Below, in pieces: positions 1-6,374 of a DNA stretch of 9,760 nucleotides. The translations under genes were made by a program, and so were the position numbers. Below the pieces are notes generated by a model. It was not told where the DNA came from. It did no database searches and worked only from the letters and a program-made list of their open reading frames with translations. The stretch is from JAHJDR01 sp964526915 (GTDB taxonomy: Bacteria; UBA10199; JADGCS01). How positions within the stretch are numbered: the first letter of the stretch is position 1; the number at the start of each line of letters is the position of its first letter. The DNA lies in NCBI GenBank assembly GCA_964526915.1, contig CAZGMS010000224.1, forward strand, positions 1-9,760, written 5' to 3'.

Positions 1-2115
1 CGCGGCCACAGAGCCACCTGAGCCCACATCGGGTGTTCCGCCAATCACACCGCAACTGGTGCCAGAGAACTGAGTGACAGTGACTGTGAGCGTATCGTCC
101 GTTTCCACGTCGCTACAGGTGCCGGTAAGACTTATTGTGGCACCTTCGATGACCGAAAAATCGGATCTCGCTACCATGGCGGGGTCATCATTAACGGAAT
201 TGACCGTTATCGAGACCGTGGCGTCTTCGCTGTCGACTGTGCCGTCATTGACCTTGAAGGTGAAGGAATCGGCACCATGATAATTGGCAGTTGGTGTGTA
301 GGTGAGGTCGGGTGCTGTTCCTGTCAGAACCCCATGAGACGGTTCTGTGACCACGGTGTAGGTCAACTCATCTTCATCGGCATCGGTTCCCGCAAGTGTG
401 ATGGCTTTTGCGATATCTTCGTCTGTGGTGGGGCTCTGCGGTGTTGCCACCGGGGCTGTATTGGATACGTTAAAGGTCGCGGTAATACCGACGCTATCTC
501 CCATGGAGAAGGTGCAAGGGTCTGTTCCGGAACAGGTGCCGCCGCTCCACCCCGCAAAAGATGACCCTTCGTCCGGCGTGGCCGTTAGGGTAATCGAAGT
601 GCCAGCGGAAAAATTTTCCGTACAGTCATCACCGCAACTGATGCCCGTGGGGGCACTACTGACACTACCCGCGCCTGCTCCAGCCTTGATCGCCGTGAGT
701 GTGGATGAATTTGAAATCTTGGCTACTGATTGGCAATAATAACAGCCCGTAGGAAAATTGACTGGGGTGCCCCAGGAATTCTGTTGCGTGTATCCAGAGA
801 CAAAGACATCACCGCCGGCCGAAGCGGACAGGGCGACCATGGTATCCATATTGGTGCCGCCCAAAAACGTATTCCAGACCAGGACACCGCTTGGGTTCAA
901 CATGACGGCAAAACCATCCGAAGAACCTCCCGCGTGTGCTGTAATGGGTGTTCCCCACGTTGCCGAACTGTAACCCATCGTGTAAACATTGCCACCAGCG
1001 TCCACAGAAATACCGCCGGGTTGATTGCTACGGCCCACATCGGTCCCGGCTGACCCCAAAAACGTGTTCCACTGGAGTGTGCCACTGCTATTGAGTTTGG
1101 CGGCATAGATGTCGGTGCTACCCGCATGGGCCCTGATGGGGGTGCCCCAAGTGGCTGTGCTGGATCCGCTGATGAATACATTGCCGCTCGTGTCCACGTC
1201 TATTCCAAAGCTGTCCTGTGTGCTTGATCCCACAGTGGTGTTCCAGATTTGTTCCCCTGTTGTCGTGTTGTATTTGCCGACCTCAGCGGGGTAGTTCCAT
1301 CCCCCAGAATAATACAATCCCTTTTTGACCGTGTGCACATAACCGCTCAAGCTGGCATCCACCTCATAGACGGCGTAGGTGGTCAGAAAACGATGCCATT
1401 GATATGTCCCACTGCTGTTGAGCTTGACCAAATATCCCTGATAACCATCGGATGATTTGTTCGTTCCAATGACGTTGTTGAAATCGGCATGCCATACACG
1501 ATATGACTCACCGCCCACATAGACGTTGCCATCAGCGTCTACAGAAAGTCCCCAGGGATAATCGTTGCTGGTTGATCCAAGGTATGTGTGCCACAAAAGA
1601 TTGCCGTTGCTGTCGAGCTTGGCCACGAAGGCATCAATGTCGCCACCCACATAGCCATGCACAGGCGATGGCGTGGCCTGCGGTGTGAAGGTGTAGGCGC
1701 CAAAGGCGTAACCGATCACGTAGACATTGCCACTGGCATCGACTTTCACATTCACCAGTGCGTCATTGATCGAACCACCCAGTATACGGTACCAAAGCAC
1801 ATGGCCTGTGCTGTCGAGTTTGGCTACCACACCATCGGTAGCCCCTCCCTGATAACCAATGCTATCCTTGGGGGCTCCAAACATGCCTGTATTCCAGTTA
1901 ACATTGGTGAGTCCTACAGCGTACACATTGCCACTGGAATCCGTTGTGACCCCGTAACCCAGGTGTTGGCTGTTGCCGCCCAGAAATGTGTTCCAGGCCA
2001 GCGAAGTGGCCTGTGCGGTTTTGGGATAGAGCGCGATGGTGGAAAACAGGAGCACCAGAAACACGAACATGATGGATCGAAAAAGTTTGTTATGGAAAAA
2101 TGATTTCCCCCCCAT
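1..2115 (-). CDS. Secreted SBBP-repeat beta-propeller protein with InlB-B-like and cadherin-like domains (C-terminus outside window)
   Basis: An open frame of 705 codons runs from the ATG at 2115 off the left edge, so the C-terminus is missing. Residues 1-36 form a signal peptide: basic start, hydrophobic core FVFLVLLFSTIAL, and a probable cut after A-Q-A36. Residues 41-475 hold seven repeats with strands such as WNTFLGG (41, 108, 175, 240, 291, 349, 414), VDADGNVYVGG and AKLDSNG. This is the SBBP (PF06739-like) pattern, and seven copies suit a seven-bladed propeller. The fourth copy is degenerate. A CYYC motif is at 458-461. Residues 475-549 resemble a divergent InlB B-repeat (GTSITLTATPDEGSSFAGWSG) with C494, C498, C528 and C534, which could form disulphides. 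Residues 552-640 are cadherin-like (DEDIAKAITLAGTDADEDEL, then YTPTANYHGADSFTFKVNDG), and a second such domain begins near 645. The protein is probably exported, cell-surface or extracellular, and may be adhesive; its ligand is unknown. The start could instead be GTG 2127, since an in-frame TAA at 2136-2134 rules out anything earlier. No good Shine-Dalgarno is seen. Confidence 0.93.
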   Translation of the reverse strand, partial: MGGKSFFHNKLFRSIMFVFLVLLFSTIALYPKTAQATSLAWNTFLGGNSQHLGYGVTTDSSGNVYAVGLTNVNWNTGMFGAPKDSIGYQGGATDGVVAKLDSTGHVLWYRILGGSINDALVNVKVDASGNVYVIGYAFGAYTFTPQATPSPVHGYVGGDIDAFVAKLDSNGNLLWHTYLGSTSNDYPWGLSVDADGNVYVGGESYRVWHADFNNVIGTNKSSDGYQGYLVKLNSSGTYQWHRFLTTYAVYEVDASLSGYVHTVKKGLYYSGGWNYPAEVGKYNTTTGEQIWNTTVGSSTQDSFGIDVDTSGNVFISGSSTATWGTPIRAHAGSTDIYAAKLNSSGTLQWNTFLGSAGTDVGRSNQPGGISVDAGGNVYTMGYSSATWGTPITAHAGGSSDGFAVMLNPSGVLVWNTFLGGTNMDTMVALSASAGGDVFVSGYTQQNSWGTPVNFPTGCYYCQSVAKISNSSTLTAIKAGAGAGSVSSAPTGISCGDDCTENFSAGTSITLTATPDEGSSFAGWSGGTCSGTDPCTFSMGDSVGITATFNVSNTAPVATPQSPTTDEDIAKAITLAGTDADEDELTYTVVTEPSHGVLTGTAPDLTYTPTANYHGADSFTFKVNDGTVDSEDATVSITVNSVNDDPAMVARSDFSVIEGATISLTGTCSDVETDDTLTVTVTQFSGTSCGVIGGTPDVGSGGSVAA
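691..1995 (-). repeat. Seven in-gene SBBP propeller repeats
   Basis: The stretch encodes seven tandem units of 51-67 residues, each opening with a W-x-x-x-[LV]-G/T strand. Spacings between these strands are 67, 67, 65, 51, 58 and 65 residues. Units 5 and 6 are the most alike: both carry ATWGTPI-x-AHAG about 65 residues apart, which suggests a recent duplication. Unit 4, around residues 240-290, has lost the GNVY signature. Confidence 0.8.
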
Positions 2116-2174
2116 GCAAGCCCCCACGTGAAGTTATTATTGAGGACTTTTGCCAGTCACGATGCGTGTCTAAT

Positions 2175-2183
2175 ATTGTAACA
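2175..2183 (-). promoter_or_regulatory. Extended -10 promoter for the SBBP gene
   Basis: Read on the minus strand the site is TGTTACAAT, i.e. TG, one base, then TACAAT, which is an extended -10 box. No convincing -35 lies 16-18 bases upstream, as is common for extended -10 promoters. Transcription would start near 2168 and leave a leader of about 53 bases before the ATG at 2115. The wider box TTATGTTACAATA closely matches the one upstream of the lipoprotein gene at 9627-9635. Confidence 0.45.
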
Positions 2184-2204
2184 TAAAAGTGATGTGTTGG
2201 TGAG

Positions 2205-2237
2205 AAAAAAATGTGTTTTTTACAGGTCCCCTAACAC
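2205..2237 (-). terminator. Possible intrinsic terminator of the two-gene operon
   Basis: On the minus strand, just after the stop at 2259, GTGTT (2237-2233) can pair with AACAC (2217-2213). One A and then seven T (2211-2205) follow. The stem is only five base pairs and the loop about 15 bases, so this is weak. The position fits, between the operon's end and the promoter of the next gene. Confidence 0.3.
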
Positions 2238-2258
2238 TTGGGAATCATAAATATAATA

Positions 2259-3602
2259 TCATATGTGTGAGAGACGACCAGAGCCATCGATGGAGAAAAC
2301 AGTTTTATTGATTGTGATAGTGCCAAGCTGTCTTCTTTGAGCAAAGGTTTTGAACGGCTTGATGTGTTGTGGTTTCAGAATGATACCGACCAGCTGTTTT
2401 TCTCCTTCGGGATTGGTATGGACGAGCACAATCATGTTGTTGGCACAAACCCTACTGGGTGGGCAAAAATTGGTTTCGTCAAAGGAAACTTCGTGCTCTT
2501 CGACTGTTTCTGGCGAATACAATTTTCCGTCAAGCAGATAGGCGATGAGGGTGCTGTTTTTAGGAGATTTTATAAGACCGTTTTCTGATGCGTAGATGGT
2601 GATTCTGCCTGTGTCAGGAGCAATGGTCAAGTCGTGAACGAGTGAACAGTGCACGTTCATGGCGAGCATGTCAAAATAGAAAGCGGGTGGAAGGGCAATT
2701 CCCTGCACGTGTGTCGATGAGGGGATCATGGGTTTGCTGGTCGGTAGATCAGAAACTGTCGGAGCGGGCTCTTCTGTTGAAGGCGGCAGTGGTGGTGGCT
2801 CAGCGCATGGTGGTTTTGTCTTTTTGGCGAAGGTTTTTTTTACAGATACTGATCGGGGTGGAGTGGCCGATGCCTTGATTGCATGTTGTTTAGTTCGTGA
2901 CGTACCCCTATCGATTATGGCTTGTTCCAGTAATTGTCTTGCGTTTTTCGCCTCAGCCTCGTTGGCCAGACGGACAACTTTGTCGACGGGAATGGCGTCA
3001 TGGACGTCAGCACATTGAAGTAAAACGCGACCATCTCTTTCAAATACAGCAAACACCTGAACGATACGCTGGCCCGATTCATCCGTGATCACGATCCACT
3101 TACGTCCATATATCTTTCGTGCCTCGGCAACGTTTGATTCTTGTGGTTCAGTGACAGGAGTTGGTTGGACATCTTCGATGAAGGTCGCATCGCTAAGGGG
3201 GATGTTAGGTCTGGTTGGAATGGATAGAAAGATCTGACCTTGGCGCACGTGAACGTCAATGACGCGCCCGCTGACTGGTCTATTCTGTCCACTGTCATTG
3301 GTGACGGTTGCCCTGATCTGGCGGCCAACATATTGTCTGCAGAGTTCGTCAATGTGTGGTCTGGAGGGTGTTGTTTCATGGGGAGACATGCGAAACCCAT
3401 TGAATCTTTGTGAGTGACTGGTGTGTCCGGCGTTGACACTAGCATATGAGTCGATTGCTGAGTCGTGCTGGGGCAAAAGGGCAGGGGAAATCATTGTTGC
3501 GCTTTGCGCTCGTTGTTCGCGCAGGCCTCCAAACGCAGGAGATGCGGGATAGAGGAGGCTGAGAGCCGCAGTCAGTTGAGATGTGTGCATCAGTGTTGTC
3601 AT
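2259..3602 (-). CDS. Hypothetical protein with duplicated SH3-like beta module and Pro-rich linker
   Basis: I do not recognise this 447-residue protein. No signal peptide or membrane span is convincing. Residues 1-80 look disordered. Residues 91-145 (YVGRQIRATVTNDSGQ..., ending PLSDATFIEDV) and 165-213 (YGRKWIVITDESGQ..., ending IPVDKVVRLAN) are two copies of one module. The shared order is Y-x-GR, a strand, a D/E-SGQ turn, V-x-x-V/F, a GxIxL/GRVLL strand, and IP-L/V. The pattern suggests small SH3- or KOW-like barrels. Residues 247-296 form a Lys- and Pro-rich linker. Residues 303-447 look beta-rich and contain C319, C380 and C386. I chose ATG 3602, seven bases after the upstream gene's stop. 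ATG 3638 would overlap that gene and add 12 residues. There is no clear Shine-Dalgarno, so translational coupling to the upstream gene is plausible. The product is probably cytoplasmic and of unknown function. Confidence 0.8.
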   Translation of the reverse strand: MTTLMHTSQLTAALSLLYPASPAFGGLREQRAQSATMISPALLPQHDSAIDSYASVNAGHTSHSQRFNGFRMSPHETTPSRPHIDELCRQYVGRQIRATVTNDSGQNRPVSGRVIDVHVRQGQIFLSIPTRPNIPLSDATFIEDVQPTPVTEPQESNVAEARKIYGRKWIVITDESGQRIVQVFAVFERDGRVLLQCADVHDAIPVDKVVRLANEAEAKNARQLLEQAIIDRGTSRTKQHAIKASATPPRSVSVKKTFAKKTKPPCAEPPPLPPSTEEPAPTVSDLPTSKPMIPSSTHVQGIALPPAFYFDMLAMNVHCSLVHDLTIAPDTGRITIYASENGLIKSPKNSTLIAYLLDGKLYSPETVEEHEVSFDETNFCPPSRVCANNMIVLVHTNPEGEKQLVGIILKPQHIKPFKTFAQRRQLGTITINKTVFSIDGSGRLSHI

Positions 3603-3609
3603 ATCAATT

Positions 3610-5151
3610 TCAATGTACCGGCATGTGTGTAAATACATTGGCGGTGATCGAAGCCATTTGTCTGCGTTGTTCAGCGCGCAAATTCTTGATGATGGTGGCG
3701 ATGGCGTGCTTGGGATGGTGTTTTTTTGCCCACTTGAACACCTTGGCGAACGCGTCGGGGGCCTGGAACGCCAGAGGTTTTAAGATCTTTGCGATTTCAT
3801 CTTCGGGTGAGTTTCTAGAGATTGCCCGAGCGAGGTACTCTGTTACTGTGTTAATGCACACCTGATTGTCACTGTGAGATTTTAAATACCAGATGGCGAG
3901 ATTGGTACAATGTGTGGGACTGGGAAGGAACATGCTTTGTTGGAGTTTTTCGATGATCTCTGTGATCGCGCTCCCGCCACGTTCTGTTGCCTTGATGAAC
4001 GCAGTATCGGCCAGCAGTTCATCAATAGAATATTTACGTGCCCTGTACCGGAGTTCACTGGAGATGATGCTGGCACAAGTGGAAGTTATTTGTTGTGTTG
4101 TGTCCTCTGGCAATAATGAAATGGCCGTCAAATACCTGAACGGGATGCCGTCGAGATTGTTCTGTTTGTCCTTTAGAAATTTGGCAAGCAAAGGACTGTG
4201 TGAAAATGCCGAGGTGTCGGATGCCAGATAATTAAAAACGATTTGGTTGATGAGCCTGGATTCATCGCTATTCGCGTCGGGACTATCGGAATCGATATAG
4301 CACGAGGTGACGAAATCAATTGTTTCTTGATTCTTTTCGATGCGTGTCAGCGTCATCAGGAGGAGCACTCTTTGAAAGGCTGTGACCCTTTCGGATTGAA
4401 ACAAGCTGGTGAGTGTGAGTTGATCCTGACAGCCGATCCTCACCAGCTCTTTGACAGCAAAGTCAATGTATAAGCGCAGACCAGCCTCAGTGGTGGATGT
4501 GTTTGGCAAATAGTTGATGCCGGTGGTCACATAGTTTTGCGCGGAACGCCAGAGTAGCTGCGGGTCAATGGCATCGTGAGCGAGTTTGATCAGGGTCAGT
4601 CCGCTCAAAATTGCCCAGACTGCTGAGCCGGATTCACGAGGTAGTTCGAAATCACGAACGTGTTGTGCGGCCGTGATCAACAATGCGTAAGAGGAGGCCA
4701 TTTTTTGCAAGGCGGTTGCGTCTACGCTTGGCCGGAGCATTTGCATAAGAGAGTCTCTGGCTGTTTCGCCAAAGGCTGACAAACACGCAACGGTTTGGTC
4801 CAAGTCATAATGAGGGTGACCATCTTGACCTGTCGTTAAGGGAGGGGTTCCTTCCAGCGCGCCAAGAAGACTGTGGATGACGGCTGTGGAAAGTCCCTCA
4901 TCTGTTAATCGACGGGCAATGTGCAGTCTTGTCTTTTGTGATGTCGTGGTCAGCAGACGTCCCACACGCCAACGATTGGTCAAAGAAAGATGTGGATGTG
5001 GGTACCTGGCACCTTCTTGGGTACGGGGACTCAGGGCCTGTTGCACAGAATGTATCATGCCCCACGTTTTGGGGAGGCAATCAACAAAATCGAGGGGTCC
5101 AGAGGTGGAATACGATGGGGGAAAAACAATTGAAACAGGTTTTTGTAACAT
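3610..5151 (-). CDS. Hypothetical 513-residue all-helical protein (possible alpha-solenoid)
   Basis: I cannot assign this to a named family. The 513 residues read as a chain of amphipathic helices rich in Leu, Ala, Ser and Thr, for example around LQKMASSYALLITAAQHV, FQRVLLLMTLTRI and IISSELRYRARKYSIDELL. The spacing is loosely HEAT-like, but I see no strict repeat and no catalytic motif. There is no signal peptide or membrane span, so it is probably cytoplasmic. The C-terminus is basic (KWAKKHHPKHA, NLRAEQRR) and could contact nucleic acid or an acidic partner. The start at 5151 is well supported: AAGGA lies six bases upstream. It is the first gene of a two-gene operon, since the next ATG follows the TGA by seven bases. 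It diverges from the transposase gene across a 279-base spacer. Confidence 0.8.
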   Translation of the reverse strand: MLQKPVSIVFPPSYSTSGPLDFVDCLPKTWGMIHSVQQALSPRTQEGARYPHPHLSLTNRWRVGRLLTTTSQKTRLHIARRLTDEGLSTAVIHSLLGALEGTPPLTTGQDGHPHYDLDQTVACLSAFGETARDSLMQMLRPSVDATALQKMASSYALLITAAQHVRDFELPRESGSAVWAILSGLTLIKLAHDAIDPQLLWRSAQNYVTTGINYLPNTSTTEAGLRLYIDFAVKELVRIGCQDQLTLTSLFQSERVTAFQRVLLLMTLTRIEKNQETIDFVTSCYIDSDSPDANSDESRLINQIVFNYLASDTSAFSHSPLLAKFLKDKQNNLDGIPFRYLTAISLLPEDTTQQITSTCASIISSELRYRARKYSIDELLADTAFIKATERGGSAITEIIEKLQQSMFLPSPTHCTNLAIWYLKSHSDNQVCINTVTEYLARAISRNSPEDEIAKILKPLAFQAPDAFAKVFKWAKKHHPKHAIATIIKNLRAEQRRQMASITANVFTHMPVH

Positions 5152-5157
5152 ATTGAT

Positions 5158-5162
5158 TCCTT
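5158..5162 (-). promoter_or_regulatory. Ribosome binding site for the 513-residue protein
   Basis: AAGGA on the minus strand, six bases before the ATG at 5151, is a good Shine-Dalgarno and fixes that start over the internal methionine at residue 32. Confidence 0.7.
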
Positions 5163-5267
5163 ATTGCTTGTCTGTTCTAACCTATTGAATTATTGTTTCT
5201 ATCGCACGTAATTTGTAAAATGTTGCGTGTTTTTTGAGTCTGCAAAGCGTTTATTTACTAATTTACT

Positions 5268-5282
5268 GGTGCCCCATACCTT
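5268..5282 (+). repeat. REP-like motif, left copy 1
   Basis: GGTGCCCCATACCTT matches, with two differences, the inverse of the motif at 6259-6272 on the other side of the transposase gene (GGTGCCACATACTT read on the minus strand). GGT and ACC can pair as a short stem. A looser extension, TCCCACATAT, follows. Confidence 0.45.
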
Positions 5283-5332
5283 GTCCCACATATCACTGTT
5301 AGCGTCTCATTTTCAGTCCCAACACTGACGCA

Positions 5333-5349
5333 ATGGTACCACATACCAT
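5333..5349 (+). repeat. REP-like hairpin, left copy 2
   Basis: ATGGTA (5333-5338) and TACCAT (5344-5349) form a perfect six-base-pair stem around a CCACA loop. The segment GGTACCACATACCAT is a variant of left copy 1 and lies in the same orientation, about 67 bases away. RAYT enzymes act on hairpin-forming REP sequences, so a hairpin this close to the transposase gene is a plausible substrate. Confidence 0.45.
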
Positions 5350-5430
5350 AGAATCTTTCATATCTTGTTGTTATTTCAGGCATGTTTTTTTTTGCAGTTC
5401 TGGCACTGTCCTTGCTTGTGACTCTGTATT

Positions 5431-6084
5431 ATGCCCAGAATCAATCGTTTTGACTATTTGGCCAACGACATGCTGTTACATGTCAGGATTCAGATCAATA
5501 ATGGTGAGTTCAAATTCTTTGAAGACAAACACTTTGAGCTATTCGATAAAATCTGTAGGATGTACTTAAAAAAGTATCCCACCATCAAACTCACAGATTA
5601 CGAATGGATGAGTAATCACGCACACTTTATTTTTCATATCGATGTTGATACCGATCTCCCCAAATTCATGCATGATTTCTGTTGGCGTTTTGCCTTTGAA
5701 TATAACAAGATGCAAAATCGAAAAGGTCATTTATTTCAACAACGTTATCGAGCCAGTAATGTTAATACCGACCAATATGCCATGAGTTGCCAGCGTTATG
5801 TTTATCGCAATCAGTTGAGGGCAGGTATGGTCACAGACCTCCAAGACACAAAATGGAGCAGTTATCACTATTATGCATACGGACAACCAAATGACTTGAT
5901 CACCCCCATCTTCACCTACGAGTTATTTGGCAACAGCCCAGAAAAAAGACAGATTGAGTTCAGGTTTTTTGTTGAGAACGTGCCAGAACACGAAGAGACT
6001 CTGTGGCGTGCTAAACTTTTACACCCGCTTCTTAAAACAAAAAAAGAAATTGTATTGAACCGCATGAAAAAATGTCATGTTTGA
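5431..6084 (+). CDS. REP-associated tyrosine transposase (RAYT), Y1/IS200-like HUH family
   Basis: The 217-residue product has the Y1_Tnp fold signature. The HUH metal-binding motif is H63-A64-H65 in WMSNHAHFIF (family form PNHVHLL). Next comes GHLFQQRYRAS (99-109), equal to the family's G-x-[LW]-[WF]-Q-x-RY. Then RYVYRNQLRAGMV (122-134) corresponds to RYIHLNPVRAGLV; Y123 is the likely nucleophile. The usual Pro of NP-x-RAG is Gln here. WSSYHYYAYG (about 142-151) is also typical. Such enzymes nick and rejoin single-stranded DNA at REP hairpins. The gene stands alone, without an accessory TnpB. An in-frame TGA at 5419-5421 makes ATG 5431 the first possible start; no clear Shine-Dalgarno precedes it. 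All key residues are present, so it may be active. Base composition is more A+T-rich than its neighbours, which suggests acquisition. Confidence 0.9.
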   Translation: MPRINRFDYLANDMLLHVRIQINNGEFKFFEDKHFELFDKICRMYLKKYPTIKLTDYEWMSNHAHFIFHIDVDTDLPKFMHDFCWRFAFEYNKMQNRKGHLFQQRYRASNVNTDQYAMSCQRYVYRNQLRAGMVTDLQDTKWSSYHYYAYGQPNDLITPIFTYELFGNSPEKRQIEFRFFVENVPEHEETLWRAKLLHPLLKTKKEIVLNRMKKCHV

Positions 6085-6166
6085 GCATGATCAATACAGT
6101 GAACACATCAAATATTTTCACAAACAAATTACCTTACGTCGATTCATGTAAAAAATCATGTTACAA

Positions 6167-6184
6167 CATCATGTCCTCATGATG
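6167..6184. repeat. Perfect 7-bp hairpin downstream of the transposase gene
   Basis: CATCATG and CATGATG pair perfectly around a TCCT loop. No T-tract follows (ACCATTGTTGG), so it does not look like a Rho-independent terminator. It lies 83 bases after the transposase stop and could be an mRNA 3' hairpin or a RAYT-related structure. Confidence 0.4.
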
Positions 6185-6241
6185 ACCATTGTTGGTTAGT
6201 CACTGAAATTAGTCGATAGATTATCAAATCATCTGCAATTT

Positions 6242-6265
6242 GAGTAAAGTATGGAGTAAAGTATG
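6242..6265 (+). repeat. Perfect 12-base tandem duplication
   Basis: GAGTAAAGTATG occurs twice back to back (6242-6253 and 6254-6265). Its end, AAGTATG, is also the start of the two 21-base repeats that follow, so the cluster carries three AAGTATG copies in one orientation. Confidence 0.7.
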
Positions 6266-6305
6266 TGGCACCTCTGCTTTTCTTAAGTATGTGGCACATC
6301 TGCTT
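6259..6305 (-). repeat. Pair of 21-base REP-like repeats, right copies, inverted relative to the left copies
   Basis: Two 21-base units (6259-6279 and 6285-6305) differ at one base (C6272 versus A6298) and share AAGTATGTGGCAC followed by TCTGCTT. Each can fold imperfectly, with AAG pairing with CTT at its ends. On the minus strand the core reads GTGCCACATACTT, which matches the plus-strand motifs at 5268-5282 and 5335-5349. The repeats therefore flank the RAYT gene in opposite orientations. They end 69 bases before the transporter start, so they may also affect its transcription. Confidence 0.6.
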
Positions 6306-6362
6306 CTACTGACAGGTTTGTAATTTGTTCGACAGCCTTCAGTCTTGTTAGTAGGTATGCTT

Positions 6363-6369
6363 GGGGAGG
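6363..6369 (+). promoter_or_regulatory. Ribosome binding site that sets the transporter start
   Basis: GGGGAGG lies five bases before ATG 6375. This favours 6375 over the in-frame TTG at 6345 and the ATG at 6357, neither of which has such a site. Confidence 0.7.
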
Positions 6370-6374
6370 CTGAT

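Larger units (their letters stand above)
5163..5430. other. A+T-rich spacer between divergent genes, carrying two REP-like motifs
   Basis: This non-coding stretch should hold the promoters of both the minus-strand operon and the transposase gene. A minus-strand TTTACA (5220-5215) with a downstream AATAAT has a 19-base gap, too wide to call with confidence. The clear content is two related motifs at 5268-5282 and 5335-5349, described separately. Confidence 0.5.
6085..6374. other. A+T-rich spacer downstream of the transposase gene, with hairpin and repeats
   Basis: This non-coding stretch separates the transposase gene from the transporter gene. It contains a perfect hairpin (6167-6184), a 12-base tandem repeat (6242-6265) and two REP-like copies (6259-6305), described separately. 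I see no canonical terminator for the transposase gene and no confident promoter for the transporter. Confidence 0.5.

Noticed and set aside
691..1995. Regular repeats that could suggest a CRISPR array or other repeat DNA
   Set aside because: The period is a whole number of codons, the copies diverge, and they translate into SBBP blades, so they are coding repeats.
1588..2103. A 171-codon open frame on the plus strand
   Set aside because: It lies entirely antisense to the SBBP gene, whose signal peptide and repeats are clear. The product has no recognisable domain.
3603..3638. Start of the 447-residue protein at ATG 3638
   Set aside because: It would overlap the upstream gene by 29 bases and add MYLHTCRYIEID, which looks like no signal or domain. 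ATG 3602, just after the upstream stop, is simpler, though not proven.
6167..6184. Rho-independent terminator of the transposase gene
   Set aside because: The hairpin is perfect, but no T-run follows it. Recorded as a hairpin only.
5268..6305. Terminal inverted repeats of a classical DDE insertion sequence
   Set aside because: The only transposase is a Y1 HUH enzyme, which does not use terminal inverted repeats. The repeats are short, paired on each side and diverged, and no target-site duplication was seen.
6345..6374. Earlier transporter starts at TTG 6345 or ATG 6357
   Set aside because: The GGGGAGG ribosome site at 6363-6369 is spaced for ATG 6375. The extra residues match nothing in the family.
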